DNA from: Simkaniaceae bacterium | GTDB lineage: Bacteria; Chlamydiota; Chlamydiia; Chlamydiales; Simkaniaceae | Direction of reading: 5' to 3' | Assembly (NCBI GenBank): GCA_030064985.1 | Contig: JASJDV010000005.1 | Span: 1 to 37,777 of the forward strand | DNA: 37,777 nt | Shown here: positions 37,529 through 37,777 of the stretch, in pieces | Layout: every line of letters starts with the position of its first letter | Numbering within the stretch: the first letter of the stretch is position 1 | The notes under the pieces: generated by a model | Databases searched by the model: none | What the model was told of the DNA's origin: nothing | What the model saw: only the letters and a program-made list of their open reading frames with translations | Position numbers and translations under genes: made by a program

Positions 37529-37777
37529 GTGTTCCCCCTAGTTCTATAATACTACAAACCAGATATTATTTCGCTAGAAAAATCAAATCTTAAGACTTTG
37601 GTTATGAACTATTAATGTAAGCTTTTAGAAGCGAATATTTTCGCAGGGCATTTTCATAAAAATATTACACTCGACCTTAACACCTGACAAAATTCAAATA
37701 TTTCCATAAGGGCTCGATTTTTCTGAGATAGATAATAGCTTCTAGAATGTATCTCAACCCTTGTTTGAAGTAAGAGA

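Noticed and set aside
1-37777. CRISPR arrays, IS elements/transposases, toxin-antitoxin pairs, prophage genes, rRNA
   Set aside because: No regularly spaced short repeats, no transposase/integrase motifs and no rRNA-like sequence seen; the window is dominated by conserved chromosomal genes.

Overview
The window looks like a chromosomal segment from a Chlamydiae member outside Chlamydiaceae. Evidence is gene content and chlamydial-type gene neighbourhoods: mfd-alaS-tkt-hemE, rnhC/rodZ, rpe..efp-accB-accC, and murF-mraY-murD-nlpD-ftsW-murG-murC-ftsQ. From left to right it contains: mfd and alaS (-); tkt and hemE (+); hemF (-) divergent from hemG/hemY (+); rnc (+), whose dsRBD is in the -1 frame; recN (-), broken by at least two frame changes; a tandem pair of small glycine-rich paralogues (-); rnhC (-) and a short rodZ-like gene (+); an EamA-type permease (-); a MOMP-like/Lpg1974-like outer-membrane protein (+); an ACT-less aspartokinase (+); a frame-broken ORF; rpe, glmR/yvcK, a HAD hydrolase, efp, accB and accC (+); a decayed hpt remnant; a lone rmlA (+); rsmI (-); tRNA-Cys (-); a compact peptidoglycan/division cluster (+); and a hypothetical gene (-). 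Most of the window is conserved housekeeping sequence. The items most worth a second look are the tandem glycine-zipper gene pair, the single-base frame changes (rnc, recN, OMP signal peptide, post-lysC ORF), the hpt remnant, a shared 15-bp element in front of hemF and hemG, a structured RNA-like element between mfd and alaS, and an EF-P with a non-canonical loop. I found no CRISPR array, IS element or rRNA, and no convincing new multi-gene defence-type system. All calls come from reading the sequence and supplied ORFs; no database search was run.
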